Source of the DNA: an uncultured Bacteroidales bacterium
GTDB taxonomy: Bacteria; Bacteroidota; Bacteroidia; Bacteroidales; UBA932
Assembly: GCA_934667175.1 (NCBI GenBank)
Contig: CAKULN010000029.1
Location: 1-33,885 of the forward strand
Length of the DNA stretch: 33,885 bases
Reading direction: 5' to 3'
Shown: in pieces, positions 15,268-25,200 of the stretch
How positions within the stretch are numbered: the stretch's first letter is position 1
Layout: each line of letters begins with the position of its first letter
Notes under the pieces: model-generated
What the model was told of the DNA's origin: nothing
Database searches by the model: none
What the model saw: only the letters and a program-made list of their open reading frames with translations
Position numbers and translations under genes: made by a program

Positions 15268-17117
15268 TGGTAAACACTGTTATTTTCGGAGTCCTAAAAA
15301 GAATATCAGCACTTTTGACAATAAGCCTTATCGCCTGGACATCTTTCGCACAGAACACAAACGAAAAGAAGGTGACATACAAGGTCGGAGACTTTATTCC
15401 CACATGTGCTGAAAATGGCGTGTGGGGGTACAAACAGTATGGCGAGTACGTCATAAAGCCCAGATTTTCTGCGGCCGGGCCATTTTGTGAAGGTGTCGCT
15501 GCCGTATCGTTGAATGGAAAGTACGGGTATATTGACAGAGAGGGGAAATCAGTCATACCCTACAAGTATGAGTCCGCCCGAAACTTCTCCGAGGGACTTG
15601 CGGCCGCTTGCCTGAACGGAAAATATGGCTACATAGACAATACGGGCAGATCCGTGATCCCTTTCCGCTTCGAAGCGGCGTCCGACTTCAGGGATGGCCT
15701 TGCGAAAGTCAAATTGGCTGGAGCGGATAAATATGTTGACACAGCAGGAAATATCTACGAAAACAAAGAGGACGTATTTGAAACCTATTCGAGCTATGCG
15801 AAGCAGTATGTAGAGCAATATGTGAACCAATGGCAGAAGAAAGGAAAATATGAGAAGACGGAGAGTTGGAAGAAAAGGGTGAATGTTGAGACACGTCGAA
15901 CACTTATTGATTCTTTGTTGAAAACCGCGAAAAAAGAGTATATCGCCTATCAGAGCAAGTCTGTCGAGAACGATCAGTCTATAGTGGAATATGACGCTGA
16001 CGGTGAGATCTTCTTGATTCACGATAAACGATTCGGTCCCCTATTGGTTCCTGTACCTATTTCTCAGGCGGAAACTTTCGAGAAAGAATTTTCGGGTATT
16101 TCCAGAAGTAACACTTACTGTGTCTCCAATGATCATCTGGGACTGGAATCCGCAGTGTTCACTACGCCTGAGGGAAGAAGTTACACCTACCGTAACAATA
16201 ATTCGTTGGAGTTTGCAAGTGTTGACATTTCGTACAACTTCGACAGCATCGATGTGGAAGCGGAAGATGAGGATGACTACAAGGCCGGGAAACCAAGGCT
16301 TCACAGAAAATCAGTAGTGACTGGGATGTCGGATGTCGACACCAATATTCCCCTGTCCGGGATTGTCAACGACAAGACATTTGCTGTGATCGTAGCAAAT
16401 GAAAAGTACCAGTCGGTCTCAGAGGTTGACTGCGCCGAAAATGATGGAATAATATTCAGAGAATATTGTAACAAGACCCTTGGCGTCCCGGAAAAGAACA
16501 TCCATTTTGTACCTAATGCCACACTTGTGAATATGTGGGCTCAAGTAGACTGGCTTGAGAGCATCGCTAAGGCTTATGGTGGAGATGCAAGTCTGATTTT
16601 CTATTATGCAGGGCATGGCATTCCGGACGAGGGTAGTAGAGACGCCTATCTTTTGCCTGTCGATGGCAGCGGCTCCAATGTCAAGACAGGATACAAATTA
16701 AGCGAGCTCTATTCAAGCCTTTCAAAATATCCGACAAGACAGACGGTAGTCTTGTTGGACGCATGTTTTTCCGGTGCCGAGCGAACAGGAGACATGTTGG
16801 TGGCGGCACGCGGTGTGGCGCTCAAGTCGAAAAAAGAAGTTCCCCAAGGGAATCTCATTGTCTTTTCCGCCGCCTCAGGAGACGAGACCGCTTACCAGTA
16901 TGCTGAAAAAGGTCATGGTTTGTTCACATATTTTCTTCTGAAGAAATTGAAGGAAACCAATGGCAATGTTTCTCTTGGGGATCTGGCGGCGTATGTTCAG
17001 GAACAGGTGTACCGCCATTCCGTTATTGAGAATTCTAAAAGCCAGACTCCGACAGTAATCCCGTCAAGCGAGCTTTCCGGAGACTGGACATCCAGACGGC
17101 TCACGCAGGGCTATTAG
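15267..17117 (+). CDS. Exported WG-repeat caspase-family (C14) protease
   Basis: From ATG 15267 (GTG 15264 is the alternative) the 616-residue protein has a signal peptide ending SFAQ, three WG-type repeats (about residues 40-150; copies such as KYGYIDREGKSVIPYKYE), a charged helical linker (about 165-260), and a C-terminal caspase-like peptidase (about 365-600). The catalytic dyad is intact: His450 in FYYAGHG and Cys500 in LLDACFSG. Caspase-hemoglobinase folds of this kind cleave after specific residues, often Arg/Lys or Asp; the preference is not evident. The signal peptide places it outside the cytoplasm, unlike cytoplasmic defence caspases. It closes the four-gene operon; a minus-strand gene converges 15 bases downstream. 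Confidence 0.9.
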   Translation: MVNTVIFGVLKRISALLTISLIAWTSFAQNTNEKKVTYKVGDFIPTCAENGVWGYKQYGEYVIKPRFSAAGPFCEGVAAVSLNGKYGYIDREGKSVIPYKYESARNFSEGLAAACLNGKYGYIDNTGRSVIPFRFEAASDFRDGLAKVKLAGADKYVDTAGNIYENKEDVFETYSSYAKQYVEQYVNQWQKKGKYEKTESWKKRVNVETRRTLIDSLLKTAKKEYIAYQSKSVENDQSIVEYDADGEIFLIHDKRFGPLLVPVPISQAETFEKEFSGISRSNTYCVSNDHLGLESAVFTTPEGRSYTYRNNNSLEFASVDISYNFDSIDVEAEDEDDYKAGKPRLHRKSVVTGMSDVDTNIPLSGIVNDKTFAVIVANEKYQSVSEVDCAENDGIIFREYCNKTLGVPEKNIHFVPNATLVNMWAQVDWLESIAKAYGGDASLIFYYAGHGIPDEGSRDAYLLPVDGSGSNVKTGYKLSELYSSLSKYPTRQTVVLLDACFSGAERTGDMLVAARGVALKSKKEVPQGNLIVFSAASGDETAYQYAEKGHGLFTYFLLKKLKETNGNVSLGDLAAYVQEQVYRHSVIENSKSQTPTVIPSSELSGDWTSRRLTQGY

Positions 17118-17132
17118 GCTCCACGGGACTGA

Positions 17133-18323
17133 TCACGGGAGGTTTACGGAGTGGGTGAGTTTGCCGTCGGTGTCGTAGATTCTTACGGTGATGCTTTTGG
17201 TGTTCACGGTGATCTCCATCCTTTGCCACTGGCCGTTGGTGATGACGGGGAACTTGGCGTCGGTCGAGCCGACTTCTCTGAAGGTATATTCATGGACGTG
17301 GCCGCTGAGCATCAGATCGACTCCGGCATCGTTGAGGAGAGGAAGGAATTTCTGAGACATATTCAGATTGCCGTGCCATGCGTCTTTGACCTGCGGAGGG
17401 ATGTGGCTGAACACGATCCGCCTTTCAGCGTTCTTCCAGTCATCGCTTTCGACAACGCCCTTGAGCCATTTGGCCTCCTGGTCGAGGTACGGCTCCGAGC
17501 AGAGTCTGCCTTGGTTCTCGATGTCGTTGTCGACCTTGTCCTCACCGCTGTCCATCACAAGGAAGAGGAACTTGCCGTACTTGAACGTGTAGTAAGGGCC
17601 GTGCTCCGGGAAGTCGAAATATTCAGAGAGCCTGAGGGCATCCTTGCCTCTGTACTCGTGGTTGCCCCTGGCCATGTAGAGAGGGGTCTCGTCCGCGAAG
17701 AGGTCGCCGGCCGGCTTTAGGTAGTGCCTTACGATCTTGTCGCTGTAGGCAAGATCCGAGGTCATGTCCCCGTTGAAGACCACGAAATTGAACTCTTTGT
17801 TTTTCTCCTTGTCGGCGAAAAGCCTGCGCAGAAGGGAATCCTGCGCATGGACATCGTTGACAACAGCGAACTTGACCTCGCCGTAGTCTTCCTTAAGGGT
17901 TGTCGCCTTGGGCAGATCGACCTTGTAGGCAGGGGCGCCCGAGCCCTTCCCGTAAACCGGGTTGTAGTTGTTGTGGTAGTCCTGCACGGCGGTCATCATC
18001 ACCCTGTAACGGTAGCTGGTGCCTGGTTTCAGTCCGTCAACCGTCACCTTGTGGATCTTGCCGATGGGCTTCAGTCCGTGGCCCCTCATGTCGTAGTACT
18101 TGGGCCTGTCGTTGTAGTAGAAATTCTCCTCGTTGTCCGGGGCGATCTCCACCCATGCCACAGCATCCACGTCGGTGATCCACATCACCGTGAAGCTGTC
18201 CGTCGTCACATTCTGAAGATAAGGTCCGCACACGATCTTCGCGCTGACCGGCCCGTTCTGCGCTCCCGCCAAGAACGGCAGCACCGCCAGAACGGCAATT
18301 AAAAGGTACTTTTTAATATTCAT
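17133..18323 (-). CDS. Exported purple-acid-phosphatase-like metallophosphoesterase
   Basis: This 396-residue protein has a signal peptide (MNIKKYLLIAVLAV, cleavage after AGAQ), an N-terminal fibronectin/PAP-like domain (GPYLQN to KPGTSYRYRV, about 30-125) and a calcineurin-like catalytic domain. Metal ligands are visible: Asp157 and His159 in NDVHAQ, Asp in FNGDM, Asn221-His222 in RGNHEY, His in FSHIPP, and His342/His344 in SGHVHE. It probably removes phosphate from organic esters in the periplasm. I chose ATG 18323 because the frame upstream to 18545 runs through the promoter and overlaps the regulator gene. It converges with the caspase gene and lies downstream of the PUL regulator, but has its own promoter. 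Confidence 0.9.
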   Translation of the reverse strand: MNIKKYLLIAVLAVLPFLAGAQNGPVSAKIVCGPYLQNVTTDSFTVMWITDVDAVAWVEIAPDNEENFYYNDRPKYYDMRGHGLKPIGKIHKVTVDGLKPGTSYRYRVMMTAVQDYHNNYNPVYGKGSGAPAYKVDLPKATTLKEDYGEVKFAVVNDVHAQDSLLRRLFADKEKNKEFNFVVFNGDMTSDLAYSDKIVRHYLKPAGDLFADETPLYMARGNHEYRGKDALRLSEYFDFPEHGPYYTFKYGKFLFLVMDSGEDKVDNDIENQGRLCSEPYLDQEAKWLKGVVESDDWKNAERRIVFSHIPPQVKDAWHGNLNMSQKFLPLLNDAGVDLMLSGHVHEYTFREVGSTDAKFPVITNGQWQRMEITVNTKSITVRIYDTDGKLTHSVNLP

Positions 18324-18374
18324 AAATCTATTACTTAAAATCTTGAAAGGCAGAAGACATCTCTTCTTTGATGA

Positions 18375-18405
18375 CAAAGTTACGCCGTTTTGCCGAAAGG
18401 ACAAA
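18375..18405 (-). promoter_or_regulatory. Consensus promoter of the phosphoesterase gene
   Basis: On the minus strand TTTG (18405-18402), 19 bases, then TAACTTTG (18382-18375) is a perfect TTTG-N19-TAnnTTTG match, about 45 bases before ATG 18323. It sits between this gene and the 3' end of the regulator gene. Confidence 0.9.
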
Positions 18406-18447
18406 ATCATCGGAGTGTCAGGAGCGCGCCACTCGGATCTGGCCGTT

Positions 18448-21400
18448 TCAGCCGACAAAATCCTTTGGCAGGACACCAAACTGCTTGAGGAAGCACTTGG
18501 CGAAATAGGATGGGGTGTTGAAACCGACCATATAGCAGATTTCATTCACCTTGTACTTTTGTTCGGCCAGCAGGCTGGCGGCTTTGCGCAGACGCATCTC
18601 CTTGATGAAATTGTTGGGAGTCATCCCGCATGCCTCCCGGGTCCGCTCGAACAGGACGGAACGGCTTAGATGCATCTGTTCCGCCAGATCATCCACCGAG
18701 AAATCCATGTCCGGAATCCTTACGGACACAGTGTCGCTGAGTTGTTGAAGAAACAGTTCGTCGCCTTTCCCCTGCACCGTGCTTCTCAATGTGGCGTAAG
18801 GACGCTTGCTGAAACTGTCCCAGATCATCTTTCGCTTGTCGAGGATGTTGTTGATCTGCGTGATGAGATATTCAATCTCCACCGGCTTTTCAAGGAATAT
18901 GTCCGCTCCTTTGCCGATCGCGCTGACCTTGAGGCTAAGGTCGTCGCTGCTTGAAAGGAGTATGACAGGAATATGGCAGAACCGTTCTTCGTTCCGGAGG
19001 TCGCCACAGAGGTCTATCCCTACAGCCGCATCGCTGATTATCAAATCAATGCGTTCTCCTTCGTCAAGGATTCTCCTTGCCTCTCCGGCATTCATGGCAG
19101 TCCGGATGTCTCGATAGTGCCGACCAAGGGCGATGGAAAGAAATTCTCTCATCTGTGCGTCAGGGTCGATGACCATTATGCTGATTCCCCTTGGCTTTTG
19201 GGCGTTTTTCTCCCGCATCATCGTTTTGGCGGCGCTGTCCTTGGACGCCTTTTCGATTTCGGCGGCGATGTCTCGATACTCTCCCCTCATAGGCAGGGTA
19301 ACATCCCCGACATCCACTTTCAGCCCTTCTATGCTGTTGTGCAGAAAGTTCAGGATCTCGTGAGTGATGACATGGAGTTTGTCGCTGCTGTTCTTGATGA
19401 TGGCAGCGTTCTTCCGGGCTCTTTCCGAAAGTCCTTTCTCCGCCAGAATCTCGTCCACAGGACCGTTGATCAGCATGACAGGAGTTCTGATTCCTTTTGC
19501 TATGTCGGTGAACAATTCAAGTTCGGTTTCAAGACGAACCTTGTCCCTGTCCCGGCGGATTCTCTCATCCTTGTTGGCTTTCCGCTCTTTTCTGTATTCC
19601 AGAAGAAGCCTGGTCAGCAGCAGGATCAATGACAGGATGATTCCTGAATATACCAGAATGGCCACTGTGCTGTTGTACCAATAAGGATGGACCCTGATTG
19701 TTATGGGCAGTCGCTGACTCCATACCCCGTCGTTGTTGCAGCCGGAAACGAGCACCGTGTGCTCTCCTCTTCCAAGGCCTGTAAGGGTGATCTCATCGCC
19801 TTTGTAATCATATTCATTCCACTCGCTGTCATCGATTTTCCATCTGTAACGGTTTTTGTGCGGGGTCATATAACTTAACACCGAGACCCTCAGTCTCAGA
19901 GGTTTGTGGCCGGTCCGCAGGTCTATCCGTCCCGTCTTTCTCGCATTTGCCTGAACCATCACCGCCTTGTTGCCGGGCTCCGCGCATTCCACCTCGCTCA
20001 GGTAAAGTCTGGGTGTGACGTTGTTTGTCTGCATCTCGTCAGGTCTGAAATAATTGAATCCGCCGTTTGTGCCGAGGAACACCACTCCGTCAGATGTCAG
20101 CACCCCGGAGTTGTTGTTCAGGGCGTTGGCGCTCAATCCGTCTCCTGTGCCGAAGAGTTTAGCCTTCAGAGTCTGCGTGTTGTATCGTATCAAACCGGAA
20201 TTTGAACTGATCCAAAGGTTATCGTTCTCGGCGATGATGCTGTTGATTGTCTGGTCCGAGGAAAGAACCCCTTCGCAGACTATGCCCGCAACTTCTCCGG
20301 ATTGTGTGTCATAGCGGACCAATCCGTTCCCTGACGTGCCGATCCAGATGATGTTCTGGACGATTTCCATTGACAGAATCTTGTCAGGGATCACCCCGTT
20401 GGTGACAGGTTTGCCTATCGAACCGATTTTCGGACTGTATTTCATCAATCCGCTGTTTATGGAAGCGAACCAGATGTTACCCTGGGCGTCTCCACGGATG
20501 TCTATGATGTCGCTGTTGAATCCAAGGTCGAGTATCTGACGGAATCTCTCTCCATCCTTGACTGTTATCCCGGTCTTTGTGCCGATCCAGAGTCTGTCGT
20601 TCATGTCTTTGAACAGCGCATAGACACTGGCGTCCGTTCTTGCCGAGCCTTCGTCTAGATTCTGCCAGTGCTTTGCCGTCCCTTTCTTTGTGTCCAGCAA
20701 GTACAGCCCATTGCTGTAGGTTCCGACCCAGAGGCCGTCTCCATCCTTCATAAGGGCGTGGATGTTCAGATTCGGGATGTTCTTGTCCACCGTCCTTTCC
20801 TGACATATTCCTGAATCCATGTCGTAGAGGAAAAGACCTCCGTCATCCGTGCCGATCCAAAGTTTCCTGTTCCGATCTTCACAGAACTTGCTGATCACTC
20901 TTCCCTTTCCGCCGGTCTTGTCTGTCATGGCAAAGTTGAAGAGAGAGGAACTCTTGTTGGTGTAGTTCACGCCTCCGAAATATGTGGCCACCCATATTCC
21001 TCCCTCCTGGTCTTTGACTATGTCATAGATGAAATTGTCTGTGATAGTCCTGTTGGAATGCGGTACGTAACGGATGTTTTCGCATTTCCCTGTTCTTGTG
21101 TTGAAATTCACAATTCCGTTGTCACAGCCATAGGAGATGATTCCTGAGTCGACTTCAGTGACAGTATGGATCCTTCCTGTGTAGAGTTTCATCCCGTTGT
21201 CAGCCACGAGTCTGTGGTTGTGGAAAGTTCCGTTCTCCTTGTCGTAACGGAAAAGGCCGTTACCCCAGCCTCCGATCCAGATGTTTCCCTGATAGTCTTC
21301 GCATAGACAGAATGCCGCTTTCCCTTCGACCCTCGCACCGTCATCGTAGATGCGGGTTCTGGAGAACGTGCCTTTTGTCTCATTATATAGATAAAGGTAT

Positions 21401-22020
21401 TGGCCGGCATTCACGCACCATGTCCTGCCTCTCTCGTCGCATAGCACAGAAGTGATGTAGTCGGAGTCAATTCCGCACTTGTTGTCCGGCTCTTTTGAGA
21501 ATCTTAGCAATTTTCCGGTCTTGATGTCGTAGCGAAGCAGTCCCTGCCCGAGGGTCGCTATCCAGAGCCGTTCCTTTTTGTCGATGTCCAGACTTCTTAC
21601 CAGAATGTTGCTGAACCGGCCCTTGTCCGTGCCCGGAAGTGATTCCGGAGTGAGGATTTTCCGGAAACGCTCCTCATTTTTGTCAAATGCGTAGAGACCG
21701 TTCTCGGTTCCGATGTAAAGTGTGCCGTTGCTGTCCTCTTCCAGGGCGTAGATGGAGTTGTTGCCGAGAGAGAGTGAGTCTGAAGGGTTGTTTCTCCACG
21801 TCTTTAATGTTGATCCGTCGAATCTGGTCAAGCCATCGATCGTTCCGAACCACATCAGGCCATCCTTGTCCTGGAGGATTTTGAATATGGTGTTGGAACT
21901 CATCCCGCTTTCCACTCCGTAGTGTCTGAACTTATGCTTCTGTGCGGAGGTTGTGACCGGAACAAGCGCGATGATAAGCAAAATGAGCAGTGTCGTTCGT
22001 CTGTAAGGCATTGTGTGCAA
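18448..22020 (-). CDS. Hybrid two-component PUL regulator with degenerate kinase lacking an ATPase domain
   Basis: The 1190-residue protein has the HTCS layout: signal/membrane segment (about 9-26; ATG 22011 is an alternative start), a periplasmic sensor of two-component propeller repeats (about 30-690), a Y_Y_Y domain (about 725-790), one membrane segment (about 795-820), a remnant of the HisKA helix, a receiver (about 945-1060) and an AraC-type DNA-binding domain ending in FNTPSYFAKCFLKQFG. The usual H-E-x-R-TP is here AKGIRTP, with Lys842 in place of the phospho-accepting His and Gly for Glu. No N, G1, F or G2 box and no room for a HATPase domain lie before the receiver. The receiver keeps Asp997 in IISD but has IDPD for the acidic pair. 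It divergently faces the susC operon. Confidence 0.9.
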   Translation of the reverse strand: MHTMPYRRTTLLILLIIALVPVTTSAQKHKFRHYGVESGMSSNTIFKILQDKDGLMWFGTIDGLTRFDGSTLKTWRNNPSDSLSLGNNSIYALEEDSNGTLYIGTENGLYAFDKNEERFRKILTPESLPGTDKGRFSNILVRSLDIDKKERLWIATLGQGLLRYDIKTGKLLRFSKEPDNKCGIDSDYITSVLCDERGRTWCVNAGQYLYLYNETKGTFSRTRIYDDGARVEGKAAFCLCEDYQGNIWIGGWGNGLFRYDKENGTFHNHRLVADNGMKLYTGRIHTVTEVDSGIISYGCDNGIVNFNTRTGKCENIRYVPHSNRTITDNFIYDIVKDQEGGIWVATYFGGVNYTNKSSSLFNFAMTDKTGGKGRVISKFCEDRNRKLWIGTDDGGLFLYDMDSGICQERTVDKNIPNLNIHALMKDGDGLWVGTYSNGLYLLDTKKGTAKHWQNLDEGSARTDASVYALFKDMNDRLWIGTKTGITVKDGERFRQILDLGFNSDIIDIRGDAQGNIWFASINSGLMKYSPKIGSIGKPVTNGVIPDKILSMEIVQNIIWIGTSGNGLVRYDTQSGEVAGIVCEGVLSSDQTINSIIAENDNLWISSNSGLIRYNTQTLKAKLFGTGDGLSANALNNNSGVLTSDGVVFLGTNGGFNYFRPDEMQTNNVTPRLYLSEVECAEPGNKAVMVQANARKTGRIDLRTGHKPLRLRVSVLSYMTPHKNRYRWKIDDSEWNEYDYKGDEITLTGLGRGEHTVLVSGCNNDGVWSQRLPITIRVHPYWYNSTVAILVYSGIILSLILLLTRLLLEYRKERKANKDERIRRDRDKVRLETELELFTDIAKGIRTPVMLINGPVDEILAEKGLSERARKNAAIIKNSSDKLHVITHEILNFLHNSIEGLKVDVGDVTLPMRGEYRDIAAEIEKASKDSAAKTMMREKNAQKPRGISIMVIDPDAQMREFLSIALGRHYRDIRTAMNAGEARRILDEGERIDLIISDAAVGIDLCGDLRNEERFCHIPVILLSSSDDLSLKVSAIGKGADIFLEKPVEIEYLITQINNILDKRKMIWDSFSKRPYATLRSTVQGKGDELFLQQLSDTVSVRIPDMDFSVDDLAEQMHLSRSVLFERTREACGMTPNNFIKEMRLRKAASLLAEQKYKVNEICYMVGFNTPSYFAKCFLKQFGVLPKDFVG

Positions 22021-22028
22021 ATTTTGTT

Positions 22029-22036
22029 CAAAAATA
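22029..22036 (-). promoter_or_regulatory. Possible -7 box of the regulator gene
   Basis: Minus-strand TATTTTTG fits TAnnTTTG but lies only about 9 bases from ATG 22020, implying an almost leaderless message or use of ATG 22011. The -33 element is not evident. Confidence 0.4.
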
Positions 22037-22142
22037 GTATAATAGTTCTATGTGTGGAAGCAAAGACGTTTTAATAGGCTTGAAATGGATTATTGTTGTA
22101 TAAATTACGATAATTGTACGGGGTGTATAGTCCGCTTCTGCC

Positions 22143-22150
22143 TACCTTTG
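22143..22150 (+). promoter_or_regulatory. -7 box of the susC operon
   Basis: TACCTTTG matches TAnnTTTG, 58 bases before susC. No TTTG lies 19 bases upstream; TTGTA occurs at 22096-22100 and again at 22114-22118, candidate half-sites for the AraC-type domain of the divergent regulator. A weak -33 fits an activator-dependent promoter. Confidence 0.6.
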
Positions 22151-22207
22151 AACCGCCGCAAGGCAGATTGACAACACTATTATTACAAACCATTAAAATC
22201 AGTCAGA

Positions 22208-25200
22208 ATGAAAAATCTTAGTCTAAAGGTTTCGCTTCTTGTCCTGACGCTGCTGATGGGGGCTGTCGTTTCTTTCGCACAGTCTGATGTCGTCCTGTCA
22301 GGTGTCATCACGGACACGGGCGGGGAACCGCTTCCGGGGGCGAGTGTCACTTTGCTGGAGACGAAAACTCCGTTTGGTGTCATCGCGGATGTCGATGGCA
22401 AGTTTTCGATCACCGTTCCCGAGAACTCACTGGTCGAGGTGTCTTTCCTCGGCTTTGTTCCGCAGACGTTCCGTGTGAAGTCCTCCCAAAAGATCAATGT
22501 CTCTTTGATTGAGGATTCCAATGTCCTTGACGATGTTGTCGTGGTCGGGTTCGGTACACAGAAGAAAGAGTCTGTGGTCGGAGCGGTGGCGGCCATCAAG
22601 CCTAAGGAATTGACGGCGCCGGTGCGTTCCCTCACCAATTCCATCGCCGGAAAGGTGGCCGGCATCATCGCAGTCCAGTCTTCCGGAGAGCCTGGCAAGG
22701 ATGACGCCCAGTTCTGGATCAGAGGTATCTCCACATTCACCGGAAACCAGAACCCTCTTGTGCTCGTGGATGGAATCGAGCGGCCTATGAGCAATGTCGA
22801 TCCTTTGGAGATCGAGTCGTTCTCTGTGCTGAAGGACGCTTCCGCCACAGCCGTTTACGGAGTGCGTGGCGCCAACGGAGTCATCCTCATCACCACGAGA
22901 CGTGGATTTGACGGCAAGGCTAAGGTCGACGCCCGCTACGAGCAGGGCTTCTCCTACGCCACCAAGAGACCTTCCTACATGAGGGCCTACGAGCGTTCCA
23001 TCCTCTTCAACGAAGCCATTGACGCGAACCCTTCGGCCGCTCAGTCCCTTAAATATACAAACGAGGAGATCATCGCAATGCGTGACGGCACTGATCCGGA
23101 ACTCTATCCGGATGTGGATTGGCAGGATGTCCTGATGAAGAAGTTCTCGATGAACGAGAAACTTAGTGTGAACATCTCTGGTGGATCAAAGTGGGTGAAA
23201 TATTTCTCCGCCATGTCTGTCTACAACCAGGAGGGACAGTACGCCGTGAACAACAGTGACTACCCTTGGGTCTCAACCAAGATCGGCTCGTACGGAAAGA
23301 ACATCAACTACATCCGTTATAACTTCCGTACCAACGTGGACATGGACATCACCAAGTGGACCAGGGTCTCGCTGGGACTTCAGGGCAATGTGGCGAACAA
23401 TATCGAGCCGGCCGAGGGGTCGGACAACATCTATCTCTGGATCAACAACTGCGCTCCGAACGCCTTCCCTGTCCTTTACAAGGACGGCAAGTTCCCGGGG
23501 AGGGATTCGCTCTACAACCCTTACATCCAGCTCACCCAGCGTGGCTACAAGAACACCACGACCAACGAGCTGCGCACCAACCTTTCAATCTCTCAGGATT
23601 TCTCTTTCTGGGAGTGGTCCAAGGGATTGTCGGCGATCGTCCGCTATGCCTACGACGCTGTCAACTATGATGTGGCCAAACGTTCCAGAGACCTGACCCT
23701 CTACGAGGCTCTCGGCCGTGACGAGGCTGGTGACATCCAGTACAAGGTCATCGACGCCAACAAACAGCAGGAGTACCTGAACTATTCCTCATCGGCTTCC
23801 GGTAACAGAAGCCAGTACTTCGAGGCTTCCCTCAACTACGACAGGGCTTTCGGCAAGCATGAGGTGGGAGGTCTGGTGCTCTACTACATGAAGGACTACA
23901 GGATCAACACCGCAAGCAGCTACATCTCCAGCCTTCCGAACCGTTCGCTCGGTATCGCCGGGCGTGTGACCTACGGTTATGACAAGAAATATCTTGCCGA
24001 GGTGAACATCGGTTTCAACGGTTCCGAGAACTTCCCTAAGGGGCAGCGTATGGGATTCTTCCCTGCGGTGGCTCTTGGCTGGGTCGTGTCCAACGAGGGT
24101 TTCCTCAAAGACAACAGCGTGCTCACATGGCTGAAGCTCAGGGCATCATACGGACGTGTGGGCTCCGACCAGATATATTCGACACGCTTCGCCTATCTTT
24201 CCACCCTGAAGGATGCCAACGGAACTTCCGACTTCGGTGTCAACTTCAACAAGGGAATCGGAGGACTCGCCGAGGATCAGCTCGCGGCTCTTGACATAAC
24301 CTGGGAGACGGCCTCCAAGTACAATGTCGGTCTTGAGTTCGGCTTCTGGAATGCTTTCCGCGCCACTTTCGAGGGGTTCTACGAGAAAAGAAGCAACATA
24401 TTCATCCAGCCACAGGTTTCGGAGATCGCCGGTCTGCAGAATCCTGCCTACGCCAACACCGGAGTGATGGACAACCGTGGATTCGAGGCCACGCTTGAGT
24501 ACAACAAGGCTTTTGACAACGGATTGGTGTTCACCGCCCGAGGCAACTACACCTTCGCCCGCAACAAGTATATTGATGACGGCAAGGTTTACAAGAATCC
24601 TTGGCAGGATGTGCGCGGAACACGCTATGGCGAGCGCAAGCTCTATGACGCCATGCATCTTTTCTCAAAGGAAGAGATCGACGCTCTCCCTGACTACTAC
24701 CGCCAGTTCTCCCTTACCAAAGATCAGCTTCGTCCGGGCGACATCCGCTACAGGGATGTCAACGACGACGGAAAGATCACCGAGGATGACATGATCTGGA
24801 CGTCATCTCCTTCCCGTCCTGAGCAGGTGCTCGGACTCGGAGCCTCTCTTTCGTGGAAAGGATTTGACTTCTCATTCCTGATGCAGGGAGCGTTCGGAGC
24901 GACGACCTATCTGACTTCCGGGTGGTATTTCCAGCCGTTCCAGGCCGAGCGTGATCCTAAGTTGATGGGCAATCTCATCACGAAGTTCCGTGACCGTTGG
25001 ACAGAGGACAATCCTGATCCGTACGCATTCTCCCCGAGGCTCTACATGGGACAGAACGTCAATAACTACAAGTCTTCCACATGGTGGGTACGCAACAGCG
25101 ATTACATGCGTCTGAAGAACATGGAGTTCGGCTACACCCTGCCTCGCAAGACTCTTGACAGGATGAAATTGGACAATCTCAGGTTCTACGTGTCGGCACA

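Noticed and set aside
18324..18545. N-terminal extension of the metallophosphoesterase to 18545
   Set aside because: It overlaps the regulator's 3' end and spans a perfect promoter; a clear signal peptide starts at ATG 18323.
19190..19510. Frameshift explaining the missing ATPase domain of the PUL regulator
   Set aside because: The frame is open throughout and there are too few bases between the dimerisation region and the receiver for an ATPase domain in any frame.
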